A DNA stretch of 14,347 bases from an uncultured Bacilli bacterium (GCA_934168325.1 CAKPNG010000037.1:1-14347); one strand, 5' to 3'; shown: positions 1-6,268, numbered from the stretch's first letter. Program-made: numbers and translations. Notes: generated by a model from the sequence alone, not told the origin.

Positions 1-4
1 CAAC

Positions 5-93
5 AAAATACAACAAAATAAATTAAAAACTGTTAAATAAAAAAATCGACCATATATCTTTAGATATATAAATCGATCAATTTGTTGTATTTT
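5..93. repeat. 13-base inverted repeat around the terminator hairpin
   Basis: Positions 5-17 (AAAATACAACAAA) are the exact reverse complement of 81-93. The left arm lies within two tandem copies of CAACAAAATA (1-10 and 11-20). Together with the inner hairpin this gives a nested symmetrical structure directly downstream of the truncated gene. It may be the scar of a deletion or small insertion, or chance in AT-rich sequence. The window edge prevents seeing more. Confidence 0.4.
39..77 (-). terminator. Intrinsic terminator after the truncated HAD gene
   Basis: Positions 45-49 pair with 73-77 (ATCGA/TCGAT) and 52-59 pair with 62-69 (ATATATCT/AGATATAT) around a two-base loop. Read on the minus strand, the stem is followed by a run of U from positions 44 to 39. 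It lies about 40 bases past the TGA stop of the minus-strand gene and is correctly oriented for it. The stem is AT-rich, so its strength is uncertain. Confidence 0.65.
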
Positions 94-116
94 TGGCTTT
101 TTTGATTATCTAACTG

Positions 117-371
117 TCAAACTCCCGCTTTTCCTTGCTCTTTTAAATATTCTCTAGTTAAAGTTATTCCTTTATTTTTAGCTATATTTATCATCATGTA
201 CATATAACCTAAAACTTTATCAATATCCATTGCTTGGCAAAATTTAGTAGTTTCAGCCCAGAATTGTTCAGGTGTATAACCTAAAGAAGGAATAAAACTA
301 AAATTTTGCATATCAGTTATAGCTAAAGTTTTATCAAAGTCGTACATTAGTGCAATAATTGGTTTTTCCAT
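117..371 (-). pseudogene. Truncated HAD-superfamily hydrolase (N-terminal fragment)
   Basis: This 84-residue product begins like a full-length HAD-superfamily phosphatase. Motif I, D-F-D-K-T-L, is near residues 11-16 and is followed by the start of a helical cap (about residues 20-75). The reading then stops at TGA (117-119) after K-A-G-V. HAD motifs II (Ser/Thr), III (Lys) and IV (acidic pair), needed for catalysis and for a complete Rossmann core, are absent; complete relatives are several times longer. None of the three frames just beyond the stop resumes an obvious HAD sequence, so this looks like loss of the 3' part rather than a simple frameshift. The start is supported by AGAGAGG at 387-381, nine bases upstream. 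It diverges from the pepF-like gene. It is the only gene in the window that stops at TGA. Probably a decaying gene; a retained small protein cannot be excluded. Confidence 0.7.
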
Positions 372-390
372 ATCAAAAGTCCTCTCTATA

Positions 391-419
391 ATTTTAACAA
401 ATTATAGATACATTAACAA
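391..419 (-). promoter_or_regulatory. Candidate promoter for the truncated HAD gene
   Basis: On the minus strand TTGTTA (419-414) is followed, 17 bases later, by TAAAAT (396-391). A second possible -10, TATAAT, lies at 406-401 and would place the transcript start further from the ribosome binding site at 387-381. Which one is used cannot be decided by eye. Confidence 0.4.
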
Positions 420-436
420 ATTAATTGTTTTGTTAA
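394..436. repeat. Three TTAACAAA boxes in a divergent promoter region
   Basis: TTAACAAA occurs at 394-401 and 413-420 in direct orientation, 19 bases start to start, and as its reverse complement TTTGTTAA at 429-436. The match between the direct copies extends to 11 bases (TTAACAAATTA). The second and third copies form an inverted repeat across an eight-base spacer. They overlap the putative HAD promoter and lie upstream of the pepF-like promoter, so an operator is possible. The AT-rich background weakens the case. Confidence 0.4.
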
Positions 437-473
437 AAAATATGATTAAAAAAATAGTAAATTTATAAAGTTT

Positions 474-482
474 TGGTATAAT
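474..482 (+). promoter_or_regulatory. Extended -10 promoter of the pepF-like gene
   Basis: TGG followed by TATAAT (477-482) makes an extended -10 element. No good -35 hexamer is seen at the usual distance. The predicted start of transcription falls next to the GAGGTG ribosome binding site (490-495), giving a very short leader. Confidence 0.5.
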
Positions 483-500
483 TCATTTTGAGGTGAAAAT

Positions 501-2195
501 ATGAAATTTGAAAATATACCATTAAGAGTACCAAATGTTGAAAAAATTAAAAAACAATTTGATTTATTTAAAGAAGAATTTTTAAATGCTAATAATGCTG
601 ATGAAGCTTTAAAAGTTATTAAAAAAGTATTTAAATATCAAGATAATTTAGTAACTGATATTACTGTAATTTCTATTAGATTTTCTATTAATACTTTAGA
701 TAAAAAGATTGCAACTGCTAATGAAAAAGTAGATGAAGTATCACCATTAATTAGTGATATTACTAATGATTTTAATGACTTAATTTTAACTTCAAAGTTT
801 AGAAAAGAATTAGAAGAAAAATTAGGAAGTTATTATTTTCAATTACTTGAAAATGATAAAAAGATTTTTTCTAAAGAAATTATCCCTGATTTAGTTGAAG
901 AAAGTAAGTTAGTTAATAAATATGATGCCTTACTTGCTAGTGCACAAATTGAATTTGATGGAGAGACAAGAAATTTAAGCCAACTTGGTAAATATATGTC
1001 TAGTCCAAATAGAGAAATTAGAATTAATGCAGCTAAATTATATTATGGATTTTTAAAAGATCACGATGATGAAATTGGCGAAATATACGATAAACTCGTA
1101 CATCTTAGAACTAATATGGCTCATAAATTAGGCTATAAGAGTTATACTGAATTAGGCTATTTAAAGTTAAGAAGACTTGATTATAATCCAGAAATGGTTA
1201 GTAATTATCGTAAGCAAATTTATGAATATGTGGTTCCACAAGTTGCAAAATTAATGAAAGAACAAGCTAAAAGAATTGAAATTAAAAATCCTTTATTTGT
1301 AGATTATAATTTAAAATTTTTAAGTGGTAATCCAGTACCAAAAGGTAATATTAATGATTTAGTAGAAGATGCTAGAAAAATGTATCATGAAATGAGTAAA
1401 GAAACTGGAGAATTCTTTGATGAATTAGTTGATAATCATTTTGTTGATTTAGAAGCTAAAAAAGGCAAAATGGGTGGCGGATATATGACTTATTTACCAA
1501 AATATAAGATGCCATTTATTTTCTCAAACAGTAATGGAACAAGTGGTGATGTTGATACTTTGACTCATGAATTTGGTCATTCATTCCAAGGCCATTTAGG
1601 AAGTAAAATTTGGATTCCAGACTTTAGAATGCCAACCTTAGAATCATGTGAAATTGATTCAATGTCTATGGAATTTTTCGCTTGGCCATGGATGAATTTA
1701 TTCTTTGGAGAAGATGCAGATAAATATAGATATATGCATTTATGTGATGCTATTTCCTTCTTACCATATGGTGTAGCAGTTGATGAATTCCAACATTTTG
1801 TATATGAAAATCCTGATATTACTCATAAAGAAAGATGTGCAAAATGGGCTGAAATTGATAAAAAATATCGCCCATGGATGAATTATGAAGGATTTGAATA
1901 TTTAAAAAATGGTGGATACTGGGTTAGACAATCTCATATATTTGGTACTCCATTCTATTATATTGATTATACTTTAGCTCAAGTTTTAGCTTTAGAATTT
2001 AAATGTGAATATGAAAAGAATAAAGAAAAAGCTTGGAAGAAATATATCAAATTATTAAAAATGGGTGGTAAATACCCATTCTTAGAATTACTTGAAAAAG
2101 ATCATTTAAGAAATCCTTTTATTGAAGGTAATGTTAAAAAAGTGGTTGCTCCACAGTTAAAATTATTAAAAACTTTTGATACAAGTAAATTCTAA
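501..2195 (+). CDS. pepF: M3-family oligoendopeptidase (PepF type)
   Basis: A zinc metallopeptidase of the M3 (thimet/oligoendopeptidase F) family, expected to cut short peptides in the cytoplasm. The 564-residue length fits the Firmicutes M3 oligoendopeptidases. The zinc-binding motif H-E-F-G-H is at residues 356-360, and the third ligand is probably Glu384 in L-E-S-C-E-I-D-S, 28 residues after the first His, as in the family. The N-terminal half is largely helical, as expected for the domain that encloses the active-site channel. No signal peptide is present. The start is supported by GAGGTG at 490-495, five bases upstream. The gene stands alone: an extended -10 promoter lies just upstream and a terminator at 2221-2252. 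The family assignment is firm; the exact subfamily name is less so. Confidence 0.92.
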   Translation: MKFENIPLRVPNVEKIKKQFDLFKEEFLNANNADEALKVIKKVFKYQDNLVTDITVISIRFSINTLDKKIATANEKVDEVSPLISDITNDFNDLILTSKFRKELEEKLGSYYFQLLENDKKIFSKEIIPDLVEESKLVNKYDALLASAQIEFDGETRNLSQLGKYMSSPNREIRINAAKLYYGFLKDHDDEIGEIYDKLVHLRTNMAHKLGYKSYTELGYLKLRRLDYNPEMVSNYRKQIYEYVVPQVAKLMKEQAKRIEIKNPLFVDYNLKFLSGNPVPKGNINDLVEDARKMYHEMSKETGEFFDELVDNHFVDLEAKKGKMGGGYMTYLPKYKMPFIFSNSNGTSGDVDTLTHEFGHSFQGHLGSKIWIPDFRMPTLESCEIDSMSMEFFAWPWMNLFFGEDADKYRYMHLCDAISFLPYGVAVDEFQHFVYENPDITHKERCAKWAEIDKKYRPWMNYEGFEYLKNGGYWVRQSHIFGTPFYYIDYTLAQVLALEFKCEYEKNKEKAWKKYIKLLKMGGKYPFLELLEKDHLRNPFIEGNVKKVVAPQLKLLKTFDTSKF

Positions 2196-2220
2196 AATAA
2201 GCCTTTTTTATTAATAAACT

Positions 2221-2252
2221 ATGCAGAAATCAAATATTTTTCTGCATTTTTT
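2221..2252 (+). terminator. Intrinsic terminator of the pepF-like gene
   Basis: ATGCAGAAA (2221-2229) pairs perfectly with TTTCTGCAT (2239-2247) around a nine-base loop and is followed by a run of T. It lies 26 bases after the stop codon. Confidence 0.85.
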
Positions 2253-2292
2253 ATTTTATAACTAAAAATATTAAATTTTATATCCAAAAAAT

Positions 2293-2317
2293 AAAAAAAC
2301 TGATGTTCAACATCAGT
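2293..2317 (-). terminator. Terminator of tRNA-Leu
   Basis: ACTGATGT (2299-2306) pairs with ACATCAGT (2310-2317). On the minus strand the stem is followed by seven U (2299-2293). It lies 15 bases past the CCA end of the tRNA and is oriented to end its transcript. Confidence 0.8.
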
Positions 2318-2331
2318 CAATCTTTTTAATT

Positions 2332-2416
2332 TGGTGCGAGAAATGAGAATCGAACTCACACAGGTTGTCCTATACGCCCCTCAAACGTACGCGTCTACCA
2401 GTTCCGCCATTCTCGC
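2332..2416 (-). tRNA. tRNA-Leu (anticodon GAG)
   Basis: The 85-base minus-strand gene folds as a class II tRNA. The acceptor arms are GCGAGAA and TTCTCGC, followed by discriminator A and an encoded CCA (2334-2332). The anticodon stem TACGT/GCGTA encloses the loop TTGAGGG, giving anticodon GAG, which reads CUC and CUU. The long variable arm (GGA...CCT) and the GTTCGATTC T-loop region are both present, and the D-arm sequence TGGCGGAACTGGTAGACGC is typical of leucine tRNAs. It has its own promoter and terminator and opposes both flanking genes. Confidence 0.95.
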
Positions 2417-2425
2417 GTGCTTATT

Positions 2426-2434
2426 ATTGTAGCA
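2426..2434 (-). promoter_or_regulatory. Promoter of tRNA-Leu (extended -10)
   Basis: On the minus strand TGC precedes TACAAT (2431-2426), an extended -10 element placed about 10 bases before the first tRNA base, so transcription would start almost at the mature 5' end. No convincing -35 is seen. Confidence 0.5.
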
Positions 2435-2459
2435 TATAAGTTATTCAATAAAAAGATTT

Positions 2460-2488
2460 TTGTAATAAAATTTGAAAGTTAGTATAAA
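2460..2488 (+). promoter_or_regulatory. Promoter of pduL
   Basis: TTGTAA (2460-2465) is separated by 17 bases from TATAAA (2483-2488). Transcription would start near 2495, leaving a leader of about 35 bases with GGAGG at 2518-2522. The metK promoter has the same -35 and spacing. Confidence 0.55.
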
Positions 2489-2530
2489 ATACTAATTTAT
2501 AGTGCTAGAATGTTTTTGGAGGAAATATAA

Positions 2531-3109
2531 ATGAAAAAAATTTTAGTTGAAACAAGTGCTAGACATATCCATGTTACACAAGAAGCACTTGAATTATTAT
2601 GTGGTAAAGGATTTGAACTTGAAGTTAGAAAGATGTTATCTCAACCTGGTCAATTTGTTTCTAACACACGTTTAGATATAGTCGGTCCAAAAAATACTTT
2701 AAAAGGTGTTTCAATTTTAGGACCAGTAAGAAGTGCATGCCAAGTTGAAGTTAGTGCAACTGATGCTAGAACTTTAGGTGTTAAAGCTCCTATTAGAGAA
2801 TCAGGTGATATCGCAGGTAGTGCTCCAATTACTATTAGAAATCCAGAAACTGGTGCTGAAGTTACTTTACAAGAAGGATGCATTGTTGCTAAAAGACATA
2901 TTCATATGACACCAGAAGATGCAGAAGAATTTGGCGTTAAAAATGGCGATATAGTTGCAGTAAAAGTTCAAGGTACTGGTCGTAGTATTGTTTATGGTGA
3001 TACTGTAATTAGAGTTTCTCCTAAATTTAGTCTTGCTATGCATATCGATACAGATGAATCAAATGCTGGTAATGCTTTTGGCGAAATTTATGGGGAATTA
3101 ATTAAATAA
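2531..3109 (+). CDS. pduL: Phosphate acyltransferase, PduL type
   Basis: Catalyses reversible transfer between acyl-CoA plus phosphate and acyl-phosphate plus CoA. With a kinase this yields ATP and acetate or propionate. The 192-residue protein shows the duplicated PduL metal-site motif: R-H-I-H at residues 11-14 and again at 122-125, with further likely metal ligands at Glu115 and His171 (in M-H-I-D-T-D-E). It begins directly at the first motif, without the N-terminal extension that targets PduL into microcompartments, and no shell or diol-dehydratase genes are nearby. It is therefore probably a free cytosolic enzyme doing the job of a classical Pta. GGAGG (2518-2522) supports the start. Its TAA overlaps the ATG of the following TSCPD gene by one base, implying coupled translation. 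Substrate preference cannot be read from the sequence. Confidence 0.92.
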   Translation: MKKILVETSARHIHVTQEALELLCGKGFELEVRKMLSQPGQFVSNTRLDIVGPKNTLKGVSILGPVRSACQVEVSATDARTLGVKAPIRESGDIAGSAPITIRNPETGAEVTLQEGCIVAKRHIHMTPEDAEEFGVKNGDIVAVKVQGTGRSIVYGDTVIRVSPKFSLAMHIDTDESNAGNAFGEIYGELIK

Positions 3110-3372
3110 TGATTAAAGAATTTAATTATAAAACTCACGGAACTTGTTCTACAAATATTAAGATAGTTTACGATAGTGAAACTAAAATCATTAAAGATGT
3201 AGAATTTACTAGAGGCTGTCCTGGTAATACTTTAGGAGTAGCAACTCTTTGTAAAAATCATCAATTAGAAGAAATTAGAGATTTATTAAAAGGTATTAAA
3301 TGTGGTGCTAAATCTACATCATGCCCTAATGAATTATCTAAGGCAATTGATGAAATCTTGAAAAATAACTAG
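3109..3372 (+). CDS. TSCPD-domain protein, four-cysteine type, function unknown
   Basis: An 87-residue protein matching the small stand-alone TSCPD family (TIGR03905-like). The same domain occurs at the C terminus of some adenosylcobalamin-dependent ribonucleotide reductases. Visible landmarks are Cys13 (G-T-C-S), Cys37 (G-C-P-G-N), Cys65 and Cys72 (C-G-x-K-S-T-S-C-P). Cys48 is an additional cysteine. The spacing suggests metal or redox chemistry, but no function is established for the stand-alone form. Translation starts inside the pduL stop codon (TAATG), so the two proteins should be made together. No membrane segment or signal peptide is seen. A weak terminator-like structure overlaps its end. 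Family membership is well supported; the role is unknown. Confidence 0.85.
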   Translation: MIKEFNYKTHGTCSTNIKIVYDSETKIIKDVEFTRGCPGNTLGVATLCKNHQLEEIRDLLKGIKCGAKSTSCPNELSKAIDEILKNN

Positions 3373-3390
3373 GTTTTGCAAGGTTTTTAT
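3357..3390 (+). terminator. Weak terminator-like hairpin at the end of the TSCPD gene
   Basis: CTTG (3357-3360) and AAAA can pair with TTTT and CAAG (3379-3382), with one internal A/G mismatch, and a T-run follows. The stem includes the end of the coding region. It is weak; partial readthrough towards metK is possible. Confidence 0.3.
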
Positions 3391-3426
3391 TTGAAAATGG
3401 CATAAATTTTATATAAATTATTTGAC

Positions 3427-3455
3427 TTGTAATTGGCGTATAAAAAATTTATAAT
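3427..3455 (+). promoter_or_regulatory. Promoter of metK
   Basis: TTGTAA (3427-3432) and TATAAT (3450-3455) are 17 bases apart. The predicted transcript start, near 3462, coincides with the first base of riboswitch helix P1, which supports the assignment. Confidence 0.65.
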
Positions 3456-3460
3456 AATAA

Positions 3461-3568
3461 CACTTATCAAGAATCATGATTAATAGGTGAAATAACATGA
3501 TAGCAACTCTAAAATGAAATTAGTAAGTGCTCCCTATAGCAAAGTTACCACACTTTGATCGATAAGTA
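3461..3568 (+). promoter_or_regulatory. SAM-I-clan riboswitch aptamer upstream of metK
   Basis: The leader folds into the SAM-I four-way junction. P1 is ACTTATC (3462-3468) with GATAAGT (3561-3567). The joining strand AAGA follows. P2 is ATCATG (3473-3478) with CATGAT (3496-3501), then a two-base bulge and three more pairs. P3 contains GCAAC (3503-3507) opposite GTGC (3527-3530), which form the SAM-binding helix. The P2 loop ATAGG (3483-3487) can pair with CCTAT (3533-3537) between P3 and P4, the expected pseudoknot. P4 is CAAAG (3540-3544) with CTTTG (3553-3557). CTTATCAAGA, GCAAC and GTGC match the SAM-I core as I know it. The kink-turn sequence normally in P2 is not visible. Its place before metK fits feedback control by SAM. 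I am confident of the clan; the subclass is uncertain. Confidence 0.85.
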
Positions 3569-3580
3569 AGGTATGAATCT

Positions 3581-3610
3581 AACCTTCCACAAAAGTGGGA
3601 GGTTTTTTAT
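3581..3610 (+). terminator. Riboswitch-controlled terminator before metK
   Basis: AACCTTCCAC (3581-3590) pairs with GTGGGAGGTT (3595-3604), with one G-U pair, around an AAAA loop and is followed by T4-A-T3. The competing pairing AAGGT (3568-3572) with ACCTT (3582-3586) would break the terminator and starts right after the P1 strand, so SAM binding is expected to favour termination. Confidence 0.85.
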
Positions 3611-3616
3611 TTATAT

Positions 3617-3621
3617 AGGAG
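3617..3621 (+). promoter_or_regulatory. Ribosome binding site that fixes the metK start
   Basis: AGGAG lies nine bases before the ATG at 3631 but only three before the ATG at 3625, so 3631 is the better start. Confidence 0.75.
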
Positions 3622-3630
3622 TGTATGATT

Positions 3631-4806
3631 ATGGAAGAAAAAATTTTATTTACTAGCGAATCTGTCAGTGAAGGACATCCTGATAAATTATGCGATCAAG
3701 TTAGTGATGCAATATTAGAAGAAGTATTAAAACAAAATCCAAACGCTTTTGTTGCTTGTGAATGCTTTGCTACTACTGACACTTTAATTATCGGTGGAGA
3801 AATTACATCAAGTAAAGCCAGCGTTGATTATGATAAAATCGCTAGAGATGTTATTAAAGATATTGGCTACGATAAAGATGAATATGGTTTTAATTATAAA
3901 ACTGTAAAAATTATTAATTTAATAAAAGAACAGTCAACTAATATTAGCCAAGGTGTTAGAAAAGAATCTATATATGATCAAGGCGCTGGTGATCAAGGTA
4001 TTATGTTTGGCTATGCTAGTAAAGAAACAAAAGGATACATGCCTTTAGCTATAACTATTGCTCATAAATTAGTTAGAGAAGCAACAAGATTAAGAAAAGA
4101 AGGTAAGTTAAAATATGCTAGACCTGACATGAAATCTCAAGTAACTATCGATTATACAAATAGCACTCCTAGAATCGATACAATTTTAATGTCTATTCAA
4201 CATGATCCAGACGTTAAATTGGATGAATTTAAAAAAGAAATTTATGAACTTATTATGAAGCCTGTTGCTTTATCATTTAATATGAATACAGATTTCAAAG
4301 TCTTAATTAATCCAACTGGTTGGTTTGAAATTGGCGGTCCTAAAGGTGATACTGGTTTAACTGGCAGAAAAATTATTGTAGATACTTATGGTGGTAGTGC
4401 TAGACATGGTGGAGGAGCTTTTAGTGGAAAAGATCCTAGTAAAGTTGATAGAAGTGCTGCATATATGGCTCGTTATATAGCTAAAAATTTAGTTGCTGCT
4501 GGTGTAGCTGATCGTATTGAAATTCAATTAAGCTATGCAATAGGAGAGCCAAAACCTCAATCAATAAATATCTCAACTTTTAAAACATCACATTATGATG
4601 ATGAATTAATTTTAGAAGTCATTGACAAAGTATTTGATTGTAGACCAGGTGTTATTATCAAGCACTTTAATTTATTAAATCCTAGTTTTTCTTATAGAAA
4701 ACTTGCAAATTACGGACATTTTGGAAGACCTGATTTAGACTTACCATGGGAAAAATTAGATAAAGTTGACGAAATTAAAGAAGTATTGAAACAAATTCAA
4801 AAATAA
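3631..4806 (+). CDS. metK: S-adenosylmethionine synthetase
   Basis: Makes S-adenosylmethionine from methionine and ATP in the cytoplasm. The 391-residue protein carries the family signatures: S-E-G-H-P-D-K at residues 13-19 (ATP and metal binding), G-A-G-D-Q-G at 118-123, and the P-loop-like G-G-G-A-F-S-G-K-D at 260-268, followed by P-S-K-V-D-R-S-A-A-Y. Length and motif spacing are normal. A longer frame begins at ATG 3625, but spacing from AGGAG (3617-3621) and the usual N terminus M-x-x-x-x-x-F-T-S-E-S favour 3631. It is transcribed from its own promoter and controlled by the SAM-I-type riboswitch and terminator in its leader. No clear terminator follows before hpf, so some readthrough into hpf is possible. 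Confidence 0.97.
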   Translation: MEEKILFTSESVSEGHPDKLCDQVSDAILEEVLKQNPNAFVACECFATTDTLIIGGEITSSKASVDYDKIARDVIKDIGYDKDEYGFNYKTVKIINLIKEQSTNISQGVRKESIYDQGAGDQGIMFGYASKETKGYMPLAITIAHKLVREATRLRKEGKLKYARPDMKSQVTIDYTNSTPRIDTILMSIQHDPDVKLDEFKKEIYELIMKPVALSFNMNTDFKVLINPTGWFEIGGPKGDTGLTGRKIIVDTYGGSARHGGGAFSGKDPSKVDRSAAYMARYIAKNLVAAGVADRIEIQLSYAIGEPKPQSINISTFKTSHYDDELILEVIDKVFDCRPGVIIKHFNLLNPSFSYRKLANYGHFGRPDLDLPWEKLDKVDEIKEVLKQIQK

Positions 4807-4835
4807 GTTTTAAAGTTTTTATTATTCAAAATCTT

Positions 4836-4867
4836 TGTTCTATATTATAATTAAAGTATAAAGAACA
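4836..4867 (+). promoter_or_regulatory. Candidate hpf promoter flanked by an inverted repeat
   Basis: TATAAT at 4846-4851 is a plausible -10; no strong -35 is seen (TTCAAA at 4825-4830 is too close). The inverted arms TGTTCT (4836-4841) and AGAACA (4862-4867) surround the -10 and the expected transcript start. This could be an operator or a weak leader hairpin; evidence for either is thin. Confidence 0.35.
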
Positions 4868-4883
4868 CAGGAGGAAAAATAAT

Positions 4884-5435
4884 ATGAAATATCAAATAAT
4901 TGGTAAAAACATCCAAGTTACAGAAGGGATTTCTAATGCAATAGAAAAGAAGCTTTCTAAATTGGATAAATATTTTTCTAAGGATGCTGATGTTACATGT
5001 CGTGCTGTTGTTAGAACTTACAAAAATTCTGCAAAAGTTGAAATTACTGTTTCTTCTAATAATATGACTTTTAGAAGTGAAGTTACTGATAGTGACCTTT
5101 ATGCTGCAATTGATTTATCTGTAGATAAATTAAAAGATCAATTAAGAAAAATTAAAACACAAATGCTCAGAAAATATGGGCACGATGGACTTGGAAAATC
5201 ATTAGTTTATGAGGAAATTGAATCTAGCGAAAATGAAATAGATCCATCAAATATAGTACGTACTAAATCTTATGATTTAGATCCTATGACTTTGGATGAA
5301 GCAATTACTAGAATGATTGCTATTGACCACGATTTCTTCTTATATTTAGATAAAGAAGACGATAAAATCAGTGTCGTTTATAAGAGAAATGAAGGTGGAT
5401 TTGGTTTAATTCAAGCAGATAATGAAATTAAATAA
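4884..5435 (+). CDS. hpf: Ribosome hibernation promoting factor, long form
   Basis: Binds the small ribosomal subunit in the decoding channel and, in the long form, brings two 70S ribosomes together as inactive 100S dimers during slow growth. The 183-residue protein has an N-terminal S30AE domain (about residues 1-100), a flexible acidic linker, and the C-terminal dimerisation domain from about residue 124, recognisable by I-V-R-T-K-x-Y-D-L-x-P-M, H-D-F-F-L-Y and the final G-G-F-G-L-I. The length fits long HPF of Firmicutes rather than short HPF/YfiA. AGGAGG (4869-4874) supports the start. The stop overlaps the start of the next HAD phosphatase gene (TAATG). A candidate promoter with inverted-repeat flanks lies just upstream. 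Confidence 0.95.
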   Translation: MKYQIIGKNIQVTEGISNAIEKKLSKLDKYFSKDADVTCRAVVRTYKNSAKVEITVSSNNMTFRSEVTDSDLYAAIDLSVDKLKDQLRKIKTQMLRKYGHDGLGKSLVYEEIESSENEIDPSNIVRTKSYDLDPMTLDEAITRMIAIDHDFFLYLDKEDDKISVVYKRNEGGFGLIQADNEIK

Positions 5436-6268
5436 TGAATAAATTATTAGCGACTGATTTAGATGGCACTCTTTTTTATCCAAAAGAAAAAAAGAGAATG
5501 ATTGAAGATGACAATCTAAAAGTATTAAGAGATTTCGCTGATGATGGTAATGAAGTTGTAATAGTCTCAGGGCGTTCATTAAATTATTGTTTTAAAGTAA
5601 AGAAAAGAGTCAATAGAAATGTTGGTCTTATCTGTTTTAATGGAGCACTTGTCTATAAAAACGGCAAAATTATCTATTCTCAAGCTCTTAATAATGACAA
5701 AATAAACGATTTTATTAATGAAATTTATGAGGAATATAAATTACCTGGTGTTTTCATTATGAGTGAAAATGGAATGTTTGTAAAAATAAGGTCAAAGAAT
5801 CCTATTATGAGACTTGGCTATATTTTTTATTACAAAAATCAGAAGGTTTATAAAGAAGATTTCCATTGGAAAATTGAAGATTATGATAACGAAATTAAAA
5901 ACGGGAAAATCTTCAAAATTATGTTTTTCTTTGGAATTACTAAGAAATCTAAAAACAAAGCTGGTGAAATTAATAAAATTTTTAGAAATACATTAGAAGA
6001 TTATGAATGCAACTGGTCTGATAATGTTATCGAAGTAACTGCTAAAAATTGTAGTAAGGCAAACGCCCTTGCTCATTATATTTCTAAAGAAAAACTTGAG
6101 AACTGCAGGGTTTTTGTTGTTGGAGATAGCGGAAATGACATTTCAATGTTTAAAAAATATCATGAAAATAGTTTCTGTATTAATAAGGCCCCACACGTTA
6201 TAAAAAAATATGCGGCTTATACAATAGATAAATTTTCAGATTTATCTAGATATATTTTTGAAAAATAG
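5435..6268 (+). CDS. Cof-type HAD-IIB phosphatase
   Basis: A 277-residue HAD-superfamily hydrolase of the Cof/IIB group, soluble enzymes that dephosphorylate sugar phosphates, flavin nucleotides or similar metabolites. Motif I D-L-D-G-T has catalytic Asp8 and Asp10. Motif II is V-I-V-S-G-R with Ser45. A lysine in C-S-K-A is the likely motif III. Motif IV is G-D-S-G-N-D at residues 230-235, with metal-binding Asp231 and Asp235. The cap domain lies between motifs II and III, as in this group. Start and stop are clear; translation is probably coupled to hpf through a one-base overlap and no separate ribosome binding site is obvious. The substrate cannot be predicted. Coupling to hpf hints at a role in slow growth, but this is only inference from position. 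Confidence 0.9.
   Translation: MNKLLATDLDGTLFYPKEKKRMIEDDNLKVLRDFADDGNEVVIVSGRSLNYCFKVKKRVNRNVGLICFNGALVYKNGKIIYSQALNNDKINDFINEIYEEYKLPGVFIMSENGMFVKIRSKNPIMRLGYIFYYKNQKVYKEDFHWKIEDYDNEIKNGKIFKIMFFFGITKKSKNKAGEINKIFRNTLEDYECNWSDNVIEVTAKNCSKANALAHYISKEKLENCRVFVVGDSGNDISMFKKYHENSFCINKAPHVIKKYAAYTIDKFSDLSRYIFEK

Noticed and set aside
117..119. TGA of the HAD fragment read as tryptophan or selenocysteine
   Set aside because: Reading through adds only about 19 unrelated residues to the next stop. All other genes use TGG for Trp, and no SECIS-like hairpin directly follows the TGA.
2650..2883. 77-codon open frame on the minus strand inside pduL
   Set aside because: It lies entirely within a well-supported gene, has no ribosome binding site and no recognisable protein features.
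3461..3630. SMK-box (SAM-III) riboswitch before metK
   Set aside because: SAM-III hides the ribosome binding site within the aptamer. Here the fold is the P1-P4 SAM-I junction followed by a separate intrinsic terminator.
5814..5996. 60-codon open frame inside the first Cof gene
   Set aside because: Out-of-frame shadow of a coding region; its lysine/isoleucine-rich composition just reflects AT-rich sequence.
6227..6265. Terminator between the first Cof gene and the unknown helical gene
   Set aside because: GATAAA/TTTATC is a weak six-pair stem inside the coding region with a broken T-run; too poor to call.
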